From Candidatus Altimarinota bacterium (GTDB lineage Bacteria > Patescibacteriota > Gracilibacteria > JAUYGZ01), in the NCBI GenBank assembly GCA_029233985.1, contig JARGOK010000001.1, positions 87,640 through 151,639 on the forward strand: a DNA stretch of 64,000 bases. The letters run 5' to 3'. A model generated the notes under the pieces. That model saw only the letters and a program-made list of their open reading frames with translations, made no database searches and had not been told where the DNA came from. Shown here piece by piece: positions 7,970 through 18,163 of this stretch; within the stretch, counting starts at the first letter, position 1, and each line of letters opens with the position of its first letter. The translations under genes were made by a program, and so were the position numbers.

Positions 7970-10900
7970 TTACGTCAGTTTTGCCACATTGATCCTAAAA
8001 TCATCCATTTGCTTCATTCGGTCATGACCATTTAAATTTACCAATCCAAAATTTCTATTTGTGATATTGGCACTGAGATTCTTCTTCCCTGCAATAACGT
8101 TTACTTGCCTCAGAAAGCTGGCGATTGTCTTTTTGAACTTTTCAGCTGGGTCAAATTCCATTGGCTCGTAGGTTTGACGACCAGTTTCCGAATCTTTTTT
8201 TCCTGTTGAATGGTTCACTCCAAGTGACCCAACAAACTGATGCCCCGTCATTTCTTTGAAATCTTTCCTGAGATCATTCCCGAGAGCATCAGAACCATCG
8301 AGCATAGTTGCACTTTGCCCCATTCGCTGTTGTGGCCCTGTATTTCCAAGAATCAGCTTTTGATAGTTTGTCGTCCCCTTGGACCGGTCCTCTTGATACG
8401 GTCTTTTGAAATCGATTGATCCATCAGGATTGAGATGATAGTCCTTCTTTCTCCCGACACTACGAGAAAGATATGAAGTATAACCACAGGCTAACGCGAT
8501 CATTTTGTATGCGTAATAACAGGTCCGATCGAAGTCGAGTTGCTCCTCCTCACCACCATCGTCTGGGAGTGAGTCTAAATGGTTCATTTCAGCTACGAAG
8601 CGATCTTGAACTCCTCTGTACGAAGCAACAATATCATGCGGACGTGCGTCCATATTTCCATTGGTATCTGTGGTCAATCCTTGTTCTATCTCTGACCACT
8701 CGTAAGACGGAGAGAAAATATGAATACAGGAATTATCCATCTTTCGGAAGTGTTCTACTTGAGCCTGCCGAGCTTTCTGGAGTTCGTGAACAGTTACACT
8801 GATCTCCTCCATATCATTTTTGCTGGCTTCGTACTTTGCCTTCGTGTTTGGAAAACCCCACTTTCCATCCTGCCGAACTCCCTTTAGTTTTAACTTGCAG
8901 GCACCATCATAAAAAGCCAAGAAAGGGTTTTTTGAAGGATTTTCACAAAATGGTTTCCCTCTGGATTCTCTATACTGGTCTGCAAGTCCACTGTACTCAG
9001 CCTGCATTGGTTCTTGAATAGAGTAAGAAGGAAGATCATTGGAATGCTCATTTTGGAGCTTCCTGACTTGATTGGCAGGTATATATCCTTCGATAACCAA
9101 AGCTTGCATCAAACCAAAAGTAGCCCATGAATCCTGCCCTCCTTCGAGCATCTCCCATTCGATAATTCCATACATTTCTGCAGGATGCATATCTGCAAGG
9201 ATTTTTTTTCCAGCCGAAGAACCCAAGTTTTCCCATATTGATCCTAATTTTTGAAGCTTTTCAATACCGGTCATGGTTTTTGCGCTTTCCTTGTACTCAT
9301 TTTTTTTAGAATCAAAGGATCCCGTCGCCTTATTTCTCAGGTTTTGAAAAGTTCCATCTCCCCACATCTGGTCTATTGCAGCTTCAATTTTTCCATACAT
9401 ATGTGCAGAAATTTCTTCATCACCAAGAATTTGATCTCGAGTAAACTGTGTCGGAACTCTGAGTGTGGAAAATTTATTAATATTGTTGATCACTTGCGGC
9501 TCTAAAAGTGCGTCGATATTGCAGTATCCTCTGGTCTCAAAGAGCTCTTCAACAGCTGCTTTGAACTCGAACATTTCACTAGGATTGTGCATTCTCTCAA
9601 GGACTTGAGTATGTCCAAAATCACCCATAGAATCCTTGTAAAAGGATACTCTGGCATTTTCATTGTCCTGATAGTTTTTATTAAATTCTGGCTCCATAAA
9701 AGTCCCCTGAAAGATCTTTGACCCCAGTAGATTTGCATTCATCTCCACCCAATCATCAGTCCTTTTCGTCATGTTTTCCCAGGCTTTTTGGACGAGAATA
9801 AACAGCGACATCGGTGCAATGAAGTCTGTGTTTTTTGAAAACTCGTCCACATAATTGAGTGAAAGCCCCACAGGGTAATACTTTGCGATTTCCCAACTTT
9901 CACCTAATGCGCGTGGCACATAGGTCTTCACTCGACCCATCGTATGTCCGAATTCATGAACATTCGCCTCTAAGATCTTGTCTTCTGATTCAAAGGTGTT
10001 TTTGAGGTGATCGTGATAAGGATCTCCTTCTTGGACCCCTGCTCCAGCACCAGCTGTCGAGCTATCTGAATCAGCATTGGTGAAGAATCCTCCTGGAATC
10101 TCATCATTTCGAGCGGATTCTCTTGCTCTTTGTTGTGCTTCTTCTTGTGGAATAAAGGTTTCTTTGTAGCATTTGTCATGCGCGAGAGTTGTACTGAGCT
10201 CATTGATTCCCTCATGATTTTGTGTGAGATCACTTTCGTATTTCAACTGATCGTCACCATCTGTTTTATAATTCGGAAAGGCACCAAAACGGTAATTCTG
10301 AACATTTTTCATCATAGTATTGGTCTTCTCCTGACTCTTGAGAGTCCCGACTGGAAACCAATCGACATCGGAAATGAGCCCTTTTCCTATGGTCTGCATC
10401 AGCATTCCCATATGCATCACATCATTGGATTTGATGGCAGTCATCAGCTTTGTCATGAGGTCTGCCGAACGGTCTTTGAATGTTGCGGGTTTGTTTCCGA
10501 GGCTGATCACTTCGTGATGATTGTAGAGAGGTACACCATCGTGCATAAAGAGGTCTCCATTGGTCATGTACCGCATCGCGGTGAGAGGATGATCGAGAGT
10601 CATCAAAGTCGCCATCTTTCTGTAATAGGATGACCCTTGTGAATCTGGACGTGCAGTACCTGTGGATGAGTTGTATTCCTGAAAGAATGTTTCAAAGAAT
10701 TTTTTTACTTTTTTTGGGTCGGAGATATCGAGATTTTCTGCGGTGAGCTCGACCGTCCCTTTGAAATGTTTCTCGAGAACTTGTCGCTGAGGGATAATAT
10801 TATTTGGATGGTTTTTCAAGAAATAGTGAATCTGTGCCTGCTCGAATGGTGGAATTTTCGAGAGATACTCTCCTGCGTATGCGGGGGTTTCTTTTGTGAA

Positions 10901-12529
10901 AAAATCTTTTCCTTGTTTTTTGAAGTAGTCTTCTGGAAGTCCTGCGTGATGAAATATTCTCCGAATAGCAGCCGTATAGGCGTCGATAGATTCTTCTGGA
11001 AGCATGCCGTCTTCTCCGAGGGTATTCGAGAGGCTCTCGAGAGTTTCTATTTCTGAACGGATGCTTTGGACTTGTGTTGGTGACATTTGTTCCTCAACTT
11101 GAGAAAGATCTTCAGACTGCTGTTGGTGTTTTTTGAAGCTCCGGTAGGCAATGAAGATATTGGCCCGCGGTTGATTCATCAGATACTTTTCTATCTGCTG
11201 TTCAGTTTTTCCGAGCTTTTTCATCATCTCCACCTTCACAATATCTTGGTATTTTTTAATCATTTCAGCAGTTTCTTTTGAAGAGGTCAGTCCAGCCACA
11301 TCATTTCTAAGCTGTTGACCGGTTTCTGCATTGTCAAAATTTTCAGAAATGTATCTCAATTGTTGCCTTTGTGTGACGCTTGCTGTTTTTTCTGGAAGAG
11401 CATCAATATTTTTTGCAGGTTTTGCCCCATGGTATCTATACTGATCAATCCATTTGAGAATTTTGTCCGTTGTTTTTTTTTGTTCTTTTTCAAGTTTCTT
11501 TTTTCGTTCTGTTTTTTTCTCAGCATCTATGTCAGTGAATTCCATTAGGAAAATTTCAAATTCGTAGCCCTTGATATCACTAAGAGCTTCGGTTACGAGC
11601 TCTGCCATGGTTTCGTCTCCTTCGATAATATCTGGAGAAGAGAGCAGTCTGTTGGATTCCTCAGGACTAAACCCTGGCTTGTGATCTCTGACGAATTCAG
11701 AAAAATCAGCTGTAAGTTTTTCTTGTGAACTGTCCTTCATATCGAGATACATCTTCTTGAGCCCGTCGTGATGTTTTTGTCCTTTGTCGAGATCAGACTG
11801 GAGGGCATCGTAGATGTCATTAATTTGCTCAATGGCTTGTGAAACATTCTTTCCCTCTCTGACATTCTTCATAAGAGCGTCAAAAAGATGCGCTTCCATG
11901 TAGCGGTCTTCGAGAGTGGGGGACTGTTCTCCAGTTCGCTCTTTTCCGTACCTCTTCATGATTCCCACCAGGGAAGTGGCTCTACTGAAATGCTCTTTGA
12001 GCCTGATTTGAACCGTTTGGTCTGTGAGATCCAAGGTATCGAGGTCACTATCAAGAGCCTGAATATTTTTGAGTTGTTGTCGGACCTCCACCTTTACGAT
12101 TTGCTCGTATTTATCGACGAGCTCCTTGCTGACATCGAACATTCCTTCTTTGATCAGCTGCTCTGGAGCGTATCGAATAACCTCCCATTCCTCATGTGAA
12201 ATCTCCGAAAAATCAATATTTTCCAGGAGTTTTTCCACGTTTTCTTGTATTCCCGAACTCATTCCTTTGATTCTCTCATATATTTTTCCTTCGAGGGTTG
12301 ATTCGAGGTTTTGTAGATATTGAAACCTCTCTAGGGTCTCGAGTTTTTGTTGGAGATCTTTTTTGAAAGGCGCCTTGAAATGATCCCCATAGGCTTTCTG
12401 GAGGCTTTCCTTATTTTCCTCTACAAATTCCTCGAACTCAGCAGAATCCTGAAGAATCTTCTTTATTTCGGCGATACCTATGACGTTTTCACGATTGTAT
12501 TCGAATTGTTTGAGAGTGTTCTTTTTCAT
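7970..12529 (-). CDS. Giant protein with a single HEFGH zincin-like motif
   Basis: A 1519-aa protein from the preferred ATG at 12529; a start at 12565 would overlap the predicted transcription start. The first 400 residues are charged and helical, probably coiled coil. A Gly/Ala/Ser-rich linker precedes ANVHEFGHTMGRV at about residues 855-867, which matches the HExxH zinc-protease motif in its HExGHxxG form. I do not see a certain third zinc ligand, so enzymatic activity is only a possibility. There is no signal peptide or membrane segment. I do not recognise the overall family. It follows the three-gene giant operon on the same strand but has its own promoter. Confidence 0.7.
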   Translation of the reverse strand: MKKNTLKQFEYNRENVIGIAEIKKILQDSAEFEEFVEENKESLQKAYGDHFKAPFKKDLQQKLETLERFQYLQNLESTLEGKIYERIKGMSSGIQENVEKLLENIDFSEISHEEWEVIRYAPEQLIKEGMFDVSKELVDKYEQIVKVEVRQQLKNIQALDSDLDTLDLTDQTVQIRLKEHFSRATSLVGIMKRYGKERTGEQSPTLEDRYMEAHLFDALMKNVREGKNVSQAIEQINDIYDALQSDLDKGQKHHDGLKKMYLDMKDSSQEKLTADFSEFVRDHKPGFSPEESNRLLSSPDIIEGDETMAELVTEALSDIKGYEFEIFLMEFTDIDAEKKTERKKKLEKEQKKTTDKILKWIDQYRYHGAKPAKNIDALPEKTASVTQRQQLRYISENFDNAETGQQLRNDVAGLTSSKETAEMIKKYQDIVKVEMMKKLGKTEQQIEKYLMNQPRANIFIAYRSFKKHQQQSEDLSQVEEQMSPTQVQSIRSEIETLESLSNTLGEDGMLPEESIDAYTAAIRRIFHHAGLPEDYFKKQGKDFFTKETPAYAGEYLSKIPPFEQAQIHYFLKNHPNNIIPQRQVLEKHFKGTVELTAENLDISDPKKVKKFFETFFQEYNSSTGTARPDSQGSSYYRKMATLMTLDHPLTAMRYMTNGDLFMHDGVPLYNHHEVISLGNKPATFKDRSADLMTKLMTAIKSNDVMHMGMLMQTIGKGLISDVDWFPVGTLKSQEKTNTMMKNVQNYRFGAFPNYKTDGDDQLKYESDLTQNHEGINELSTTLAHDKCYKETFIPQEEAQQRARESARNDEIPGGFFTNADSDSSTAGAGAGVQEGDPYHDHLKNTFESEDKILEANVHEFGHTMGRVKTYVPRALGESWEIAKYYPVGLSLNYVDEFSKNTDFIAPMSLFILVQKAWENMTKRTDDWVEMNANLLGSKIFQGTFMEPEFNKNYQDNENARVSFYKDSMGDFGHTQVLERMHNPSEMFEFKAAVEELFETRGYCNIDALLEPQVINNINKFSTLRVPTQFTRDQILGDEEISAHMYGKIEAAIDQMWGDGTFQNLRNKATGSFDSKKNEYKESAKTMTGIEKLQKLGSIWENLGSSAGKKILADMHPAEMYGIIEWEMLEGGQDSWATFGLMQALVIEGYIPANQVRKLQNEHSNDLPSYSIQEPMQAEYSGLADQYRESRGKPFCENPSKNPFLAFYDGACKLKLKGVRQDGKWGFPNTKAKYEASKNDMEEISVTVHELQKARQAQVEHFRKMDNSCIHIFSPSYEWSEIEQGLTTDTNGNMDARPHDIVASYRGVQDRFVAEMNHLDSLPDDGGEEEQLDFDRTCYYAYKMIALACGYTSYLSRSVGRKKDYHLNPDGSIDFKRPYQEDRSKGTTNYQKLILGNTGPQQRMGQSATMLDGSDALGNDLRKDFKEMTGHQFVGSLGVNHSTGKKDSETGRQTYEPMEFDPAEKFKKTIASFLRQVNVIAGKKNLSANITNRNFGLVNLNGHDRMKQMDDFRINVAKLT

Positions 12530-12568
12530 ATGAGAGAAAATTCCTGTTTTTATTAGGATTATCATACT

Positions 12569-12597
12569 ATTTTACCATATTTTATTGTTTTTAACAA
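12569..12597 (-). promoter_or_regulatory. Promoter of the 1519-aa protein gene
   Basis: On the minus strand TTGTTA (12592-12597) is followed after 17 bp by TAAAAT (12569-12574) with a TG extension (TGGTAAAAT). The predicted start point is near 12563, which makes ATG 12529 rather than 12565 the likely start codon. Confidence 0.6.
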
Positions 12598-12707
12598 TAG
12601 CCCTGTGTCTTTCAGGGATTATACAGGGTGGTTTAGTGATGTTCACGGAAGCAGCGTGATGGTAGTCACGGTTCTTTTAAGAAGGAGGGCAGTGAGAGGA
12701 GGAGTGT

Positions 12708-12776
12708 GCTGGCTCCATGTCTCCGTACCGGAGCCGGAGGGTAGAGTGGGCTCTAGTGCGGAGACATGGAGCCAGC
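12708..12776. repeat. REP-like element with 18-bp perfect arms
   Basis: The left arm GCTGGCTCCATGTCTCCG (12708-12725) is the exact reverse complement of the right arm (12759-12776). Inside it has a second GGAGCC/GGGCTC-type hairpin. A diverged, longer copy is at 62684-62775. The GGCTCCA start is shared with the REP repeats around the transposase at 7.2 kb. No gene is visible in 12598-12922. Confidence 0.75.
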
Positions 12777-12830
12777 AATATTGGATGGCACGGATTTTTT
12801 ATAGCGATAGTGGAGGTATATTCGAAAACA

Positions 12831-12852
12831 GGCGAGGAAATGAATCCTCGCC
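12831..12852. repeat. Short palindrome GGCGAGGA/TCCTCGCC
   Basis: GGCGAGGA, six unpaired bases, TCCTCGCC. The same 8-bp arms occur inside the tsaD coding region at 35726-35747, so this is a mobile or copied element rather than a chance hairpin. Confidence 0.55.
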
Positions 12853-12922
12853 CGTGAGTGTGTTTTTGTAGGAAATCCCATAGAACTGAGAACATCTAGA
12901 TCTTCACGAATCACATAATGTT

Positions 12923-15900
12923 CTACTCTTCATCTAGCGCAAAAGACCAAGGCTCATTTCGCTCCTCGGCGATAGCTCGTGCTATTTTTTTTGCTATTGG
13001 AATGGCATACCAGGTATTGAGGGATGGGTCGAATACGAGATATTCATTTGTACTTCGAGCTGATAAGAGTTGGCTGCTAGATCTCCCAAAGAAATCGTGA
13101 TCAGGTCTTTTTGTGATGAAGAAACTTTCTCCCTCGCTTTCCTCGCATCCAAACATCTTGAATGTTTCCAATGAAGAAACTTCCCCAAGCTCAAAAGCAT
13201 CGATCAGAGCAGTTCTTCTGGCTTTCTCAAAGAAGACTTGTTCATCCTCAAGAGAAATCCATTCTTGAGAAAACTCATTAAAGACTTCAACAGTATTGTT
13301 TTTTACCTGTGTCAGTAATATTTCACCATGATAGTTGACAACAAGTGGCAGCTCACCATCAATAATAATGTCGACTACCCCAAGAGCTTTTTTGTTTTCC
13401 TCAGAAATAAGACCAATTGGTACTTTATCAATAATTGATGGAGTCTTTGGCTCTTGAGATTTTTTAGACTCTATCTCTTCAGATCCCATCTCACCAGCTA
13501 AAACATCTACATCATCTCCTGGAACCTCCAGATCGAGGCCTCCAAAGAGGTCTTCGTCTGTACTCGAAAACTCATCATCTTCGTCATCATCTCCAATGAT
13601 GGCCTCCTCTTCCTCATCCCCCAAAAATGAAGTATTGAGATCCACTGGATGAGCATTCATTTCGTATCCTTCAAGAGAAAAAATCCAGTTTGGTTCTGTG
13701 TCTGACTTGCTTGATGACGAGGTATCAAAAGACATGAGTTGAATTCTTCCAAATGCCGTCATTAATTCTTCAATGAGATTTTGAGGAAGGTTTACAAGAG
13801 TCCCATTGTTGCTCTTTCGAACACTATGGATCCGTTCTCGTGCTTTTTTTACACGATTTAAGTATTCTTCTTCTATTCCTGCCTGGTAGTCATCCATATT
13901 TGTGGATTCAAATTCCAAGAGAGTCTCATCTGCAAGACGATGTTTTATTTTGAAACGAGTGTAATGCATCTGGTATTGATCAAGGCCTTCGGACCTTCGT
14001 GATGCTCCAGAACGTTTTGATGGACGATTTAGACTCAGTGCATACGAATTGTATTTATGAGGTCTCACAGTAGCTGATTTTTTGAAGGTAAAGAGACGTG
14101 TTTCAAATTTTCGATGTTTCTTGTCGTTGTCTGACTCCACTTTTCCCGAATACACTTCCAGTAGCTCAAACCCAAAGATATTCTTCATCTCGAGTACAAA
14201 AGCTTTTCTCTGTTCTTCAAGAGTGAAATCTTCGGGAATGGTCATTGTTAGTACGCCACCTATTTTCAAAACACGATTTATTTCCACGAGAGCTTTTGCT
14301 CTATCACTATTGCTCACGAGATTACTTCGGTTGGAGTGTCCCATATTGTGCATCACATGAGCAATATTGACCGCATCAAAACTCTCATCGATAGCCTGGA
14401 GTTTTGTGAGCGGACAAATTCTGATATCTGGTCTCCGATGAAGCACACCACGTCTTTTTTCTAGAAGCTTTTGGCCTTCATCAGTCATCGATTGATTGAG
14501 ATCAAAACTGGTGATAGTGATATCTTCTCGAACGACCCCAAGAGTATTTTCTAGTGCTAGAAGACCCGCTCCTAGATCAGCTACTTTACTGAGTACATTC
14601 CCAAGACTCTCTGATGATTTGAGAAGGACACTCGACACAACACGATTTGTCATACTACTTTCACTCCCCACAGAATACTTCGCACTTATTTCAGCATATT
14701 CTTCTCCAAAGAGGTCTATTGAGCTGGATAACTCTCTTTCATCTTGGTTTTCTAGAGCTCGATTCATAGCCATAAGTCTTTGTCGGTCCCCCTGAATCAG
14801 GTCTGAAGCTCTACTCCCAACAATGAATTCATATTCTGTTTCTTGGCCAGCTGACCCATGATCTCCACCTTCGACATAGTCCAAGTCTTCTGGATTGAGC
14901 GTACCTCCATAGATCATCCTTTTGCTGAGATGATCTTTGTACTCTTTGTGAGATTTGATTCCCTCTAAAATCAGTCCTTCAAGCATAAAGCTATAGACAT
15001 TTGCGCTAGTTCCTTCTCTGTCGACTCTTTTGACAATTTGGGCATCGTCATCCTTTCGAAATCCAAATCCATGTCTGACCATAGTACTTACTTCGAAAAG
15101 ATTAATTCCCTCTCGAATAATAGACTCCCAAGCGGCTAGTATTCGTTTCTTTTGGGGAGGTTCGATACTTTTGAGCCATGTATGGAGCTCTGAATACTCT
15201 TCACTTACGAGGATTCGTCGAAATTTTCTAAAGTCTGTTGCTCCCGATGCAATAATTTCTCTCATTTGTGGTATGTGTTTTTCACTATTCTCAGTTTTGC
15301 CGTGGAGATACTGAGCAGTGAAAGCCATGAGATCTTCTTGATGTTTTTGCTTTGCATCCAAAATACTTTTTTTATTGCTCGATGCTTTATTGAGATGCTC
15401 ATCGCATCGATAAAGTGCCCGAATGATTTGAAACATTCGAATACTGTAATCCCACTCTGGAAACCTGATCCAATCGAGCAAGTATTGTCGCTGGCGAGGG
15501 CTTCGGACTGAACCGTGAAGAACTTTTATTTGAACTTCATCTAGACCATGTTTTTTGTCGAGCTCGAACTTGAGCTGCTCTATAAACGATGGTACGTGCA
15601 TTTGCCCCTTCATTCTGGTGAGCATCCCTTGCAATCTAAAACACTCCGTCATGAGTGCTGAACCCTCACCATTATCAAACAGAGCTTCTGAAAAGATTCG
15701 TGCTGTTTCATCAAGAAAAATGTTTTTTACTGGTGTAGGGCTAATGAGACGTGGGTTCTTGAGGATTTTGTAAATCGTGGAAAACTTCACCCCGACCGAC
15801 ATCGGAGATTGCACGGTTTGTTCGTACATCGATGCGACCTCTGGCTCCAAGGTAATATTCACTTCGTTTACGGATTTCTCCCACTGTGTTTGCGGGCTTT

Positions 15901-18142
15901 CCAAGCAGAGATTAAACTTCATAAAAGCTGTTCTGAGTCGGATCGGATCCACTTTATTTAGAAGATCCCTCATCGTCACTCCTCTCAGATCCGCTTCGCT
16001 ATGTTTGCTTTTTATCTCATTTGCAACACTCTCGAAAAGATCTGGCCGAGCAAGTGCAAACTGAGGTCCCAAATCCTGAGGACCATTTGGTGCTGGTGTA
16101 CCAGACAACATCAAAAATGGAGCTTCTGAAAGCTGAACGAGTTCTCGAAGTGCAACGGTGTATGCCTTTGTAGGTTTGTCGGCGTTTTGTGGCTCATCAG
16201 GGACTATCAATGTGGGTTTGAGCCTCGACAAGTGTACAGCGATTTTGATCCCCTCCATCCATTTCACCTCTTTTTTGCGGAGTTTGAGTGCATAAGCTTT
16301 GTCTTTATTTTCTTTTTCTGATCCATTTTCTCCTACCGCAGGTTTTCTTTTCTTTACCAAATCTTGAAGGGCGATATCAATAATCTCTGACTGAGTAAGC
16401 TCTCCTGCTGAATAAGCTTCTTGAGTCTTTTCATCTGCATTTACGAGTTCTTTGATTTTTTTATGATTGAATTGTGCTCCTCCAATCTTCAAGGTCATTT
16501 TTATGTCGTTCAAAAGCTTTTGATTGACCTCGTTTTCATGGATGGGGACAATCCTCTCATTTCTTGTACTAGGAAGCATACTATAGGGAACGATAATCAT
16601 TTCATAATCATCAAGAATGCCATTTTGTATTTGCTTTGCGGTAATACTCGCATCGAGAACAAATGTGCTGGGTTGCTCGTCTCCATCTCGATAATGCTCT
16701 TTCACCTGAGCGGCAATTTCGCTGGCTAGTTCAGGTTTTGGGACAATATAGATCATTTGATTCCTCTTGTTTGGTCTCCGTATTTTTTCGTATACATAAA
16801 AACTTCCCAGGGTTTTTCCTTTCCCCATCGAAAGCGTCAACAGAATTCCTTTTAGGTCTTCGTAGCTATCATCATTCCTGACGAGTTTTTGCATTTCATT
16901 TGTAACGATACGCTGAACAAGAGAAGGGGAGCGATATTGTACATTTGGATCACTCTTACTGGTGACAATGTGCCCCAATCGACTCGGTAATTTCATCCCA
17001 TTACCGTCACTATTTAGGACGTATTTTATTTCATTGTACAGACGAGTATAGATCTTCCAGTGAACTACCTGAGATTGATCGAGATATTGCTCTACAATCT
17101 CTCTGAGCCGCTTTAGATAGACTTGAGCATCGCCATCGAATTCCGATAGAGGCTTTCTGTCGAGTTCTTCAGAAAGTTGCTCACAAACCTTTCTTCTCAA
17201 GGCTAAATACACAATTTCTTGAATACTTGCTACTTCAATAATCGCCAAAGGTAAATTTGCGAACTTTTGTCCATCAATGGAAGGCTTGCTTTTGATCACT
17301 CCAATATACCGAGGAATAATACTCATCGCTCTTTTGAAATCGAGATGAGGAGAATATTTTGAGACAAGAAAATCGGCAAGAGCTTCGGGCCCAATGGATT
17401 CTGCGAGTGAACGATATGTTTCGATATCTTTTAAATACTCTTTTTCCTTTTCACTCAGATCTCCGTCGTCAAATCGAAACCTTTTTTTGAGGATTTTTGG
17501 AATCATGCGCTTTACTTGATTCCAATCTCTCCGACCCCCCTCTGAACGATCAAGGACGGCTTTTTCTAACTGATCCGAGAGCTCTGGATAGCGGAGCTGG
17601 AGCCAATACCTGGTGATGACTACATCACTGGGAGTTTCTTCTATAATTTTTAATAGCTGCTCGACAACTTTGGCAATTGCTGCTCGGTTTCTATTTTTTT
17701 CGTTTTGAGCTGTAGCAAGATGACTTGAGTCAGATTTTTGAATCTCATAGTACATTCCCAGAGCTGCTTTTGATGGATTATCGATAAGCTTGTCCTCATG
17801 ATTTGAAATTCTTTTGCAAACAACCTCAATATCATCTTTCTTGTAGCTCTTTGGGAACTTTAGCATTTGGAGATTGAGTCTCTTGTAATGTGTTCTTGAA
17901 TGATGAATGATTTCGAATATTTCTCGGTAGCTCGAAAGTTTTTCGATTGAATCATTGGCTTTTAGCCCTTCAAAGATGGAAGTATAACAAGCTCTGAGCT
18001 TTCTCATAATGAACTTGAAAACCTTCATCTGAGATTCTGTGAGACCTTCAGTATGGAGAGCGCTAAAATCTTCAAAGCTAGGCTCTACAATTTTTTCCCG
18101 CAGGGCTTTGAAAGTAATTCGTTTGCCTATAGAATTGGACAT
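12923..18142 (-). CDS. Giant SNF2-like helicase fused to a SAM-dependent methyltransferase
   Basis: A 1739-aa cytoplasmic protein. After about 400 residues of unknown helical sequence comes a superfamily-2 ATPase: Walker A SMGKGKT at 438-444, the Walker B-like DEPQ at 649-652 in LIVPDEPQNADKPTKA, and SGTPAPNGPQ near 680. A motif VI-like segment, QIVKRVDREGTSANVYSF, lies near 1040 in the position and form typical of SNF2 helicases. From about 1185 follows a class I methyltransferase with motif I VADLGAGLLALENTLG, an acidic loop ITSFDLNQSM, and VLKIGGVLTMTIPEDF. An acidic linker (about 1510-1550) precedes a C-terminal domain of unknown fold. No type I or III restriction subunit is nearby. It ends an operon with the two repeat giants and plausibly remodels or modifies DNA. 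Confidence 0.8.
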   Translation of the reverse strand: MSNSIGKRITFKALREKIVEPSFEDFSALHTEGLTESQMKVFKFIMRKLRACYTSIFEGLKANDSIEKLSSYREIFEIIHHSRTHYKRLNLQMLKFPKSYKKDDIEVVCKRISNHEDKLIDNPSKAALGMYYEIQKSDSSHLATAQNEKNRNRAAIAKVVEQLLKIIEETPSDVVITRYWLQLRYPELSDQLEKAVLDRSEGGRRDWNQVKRMIPKILKKRFRFDDGDLSEKEKEYLKDIETYRSLAESIGPEALADFLVSKYSPHLDFKRAMSIIPRYIGVIKSKPSIDGQKFANLPLAIIEVASIQEIVYLALRRKVCEQLSEELDRKPLSEFDGDAQVYLKRLREIVEQYLDQSQVVHWKIYTRLYNEIKYVLNSDGNGMKLPSRLGHIVTSKSDPNVQYRSPSLVQRIVTNEMQKLVRNDDSYEDLKGILLTLSMGKGKTLGSFYVYEKIRRPNKRNQMIYIVPKPELASEIAAQVKEHYRDGDEQPSTFVLDASITAKQIQNGILDDYEMIIVPYSMLPSTRNERIVPIHENEVNQKLLNDIKMTLKIGGAQFNHKKIKELVNADEKTQEAYSAGELTQSEIIDIALQDLVKKRKPAVGENGSEKENKDKAYALKLRKKEVKWMEGIKIAVHLSRLKPTLIVPDEPQNADKPTKAYTVALRELVQLSEAPFLMLSGTPAPNGPQDLGPQFALARPDLFESVANEIKSKHSEADLRGVTMRDLLNKVDPIRLRTAFMKFNLCLESPQTQWEKSVNEVNITLEPEVASMYEQTVQSPMSVGVKFSTIYKILKNPRLISPTPVKNIFLDETARIFSEALFDNGEGSALMTECFRLQGMLTRMKGQMHVPSFIEQLKFELDKKHGLDEVQIKVLHGSVRSPRQRQYLLDWIRFPEWDYSIRMFQIIRALYRCDEHLNKASSNKKSILDAKQKHQEDLMAFTAQYLHGKTENSEKHIPQMREIIASGATDFRKFRRILVSEEYSELHTWLKSIEPPQKKRILAAWESIIREGINLFEVSTMVRHGFGFRKDDDAQIVKRVDREGTSANVYSFMLEGLILEGIKSHKEYKDHLSKRMIYGGTLNPEDLDYVEGGDHGSAGQETEYEFIVGSRASDLIQGDRQRLMAMNRALENQDERELSSSIDLFGEEYAEISAKYSVGSESSMTNRVVSSVLLKSSESLGNVLSKVADLGAGLLALENTLGVVREDITITSFDLNQSMTDEGQKLLEKRRGVLHRRPDIRICPLTKLQAIDESFDAVNIAHVMHNMGHSNRSNLVSNSDRAKALVEINRVLKIGGVLTMTIPEDFTLEEQRKAFVLEMKNIFGFELLEVYSGKVESDNDKKHRKFETRLFTFKKSATVRPHKYNSYALSLNRPSKRSGASRRSEGLDQYQMHYTRFKIKHRLADETLLEFESTNMDDYQAGIEEEYLNRVKKARERIHSVRKSNNGTLVNLPQNLIEELMTAFGRIQLMSFDTSSSSKSDTEPNWIFSLEGYEMNAHPVDLNTSFLGDEEEEAIIGDDDEDDEFSSTDEDLFGGLDLEVPGDDVDVLAGEMGSEEIESKKSQEPKTPSIIDKVPIGLISEENKKALGVVDIIIDGELPLVVNYHGEILLTQVKNNTVEVFNEFSQEWISLEDEQVFFEKARRTALIDAFELGEVSSLETFKMFGCEESEGESFFITKRPDHDFFGRSSSQLLSARSTNEYLVFDPSLNTWYAIPIAKKIARAIAEERNEPWSFALDEE

Positions 18143-18163
18143 AATTGAGTGATGAGTGGATTA

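Noticed and set aside
12923..18142. Type I or type III restriction enzyme, or a DISARM/BREX component
   Set aside because: The ATPase and methyltransferase are fused in an order unlike HsdR/HsdM, Res/Mod, DrmA/DrmMII or PglX. No specificity subunit, nuclease or phospholipase-D partner is nearby.
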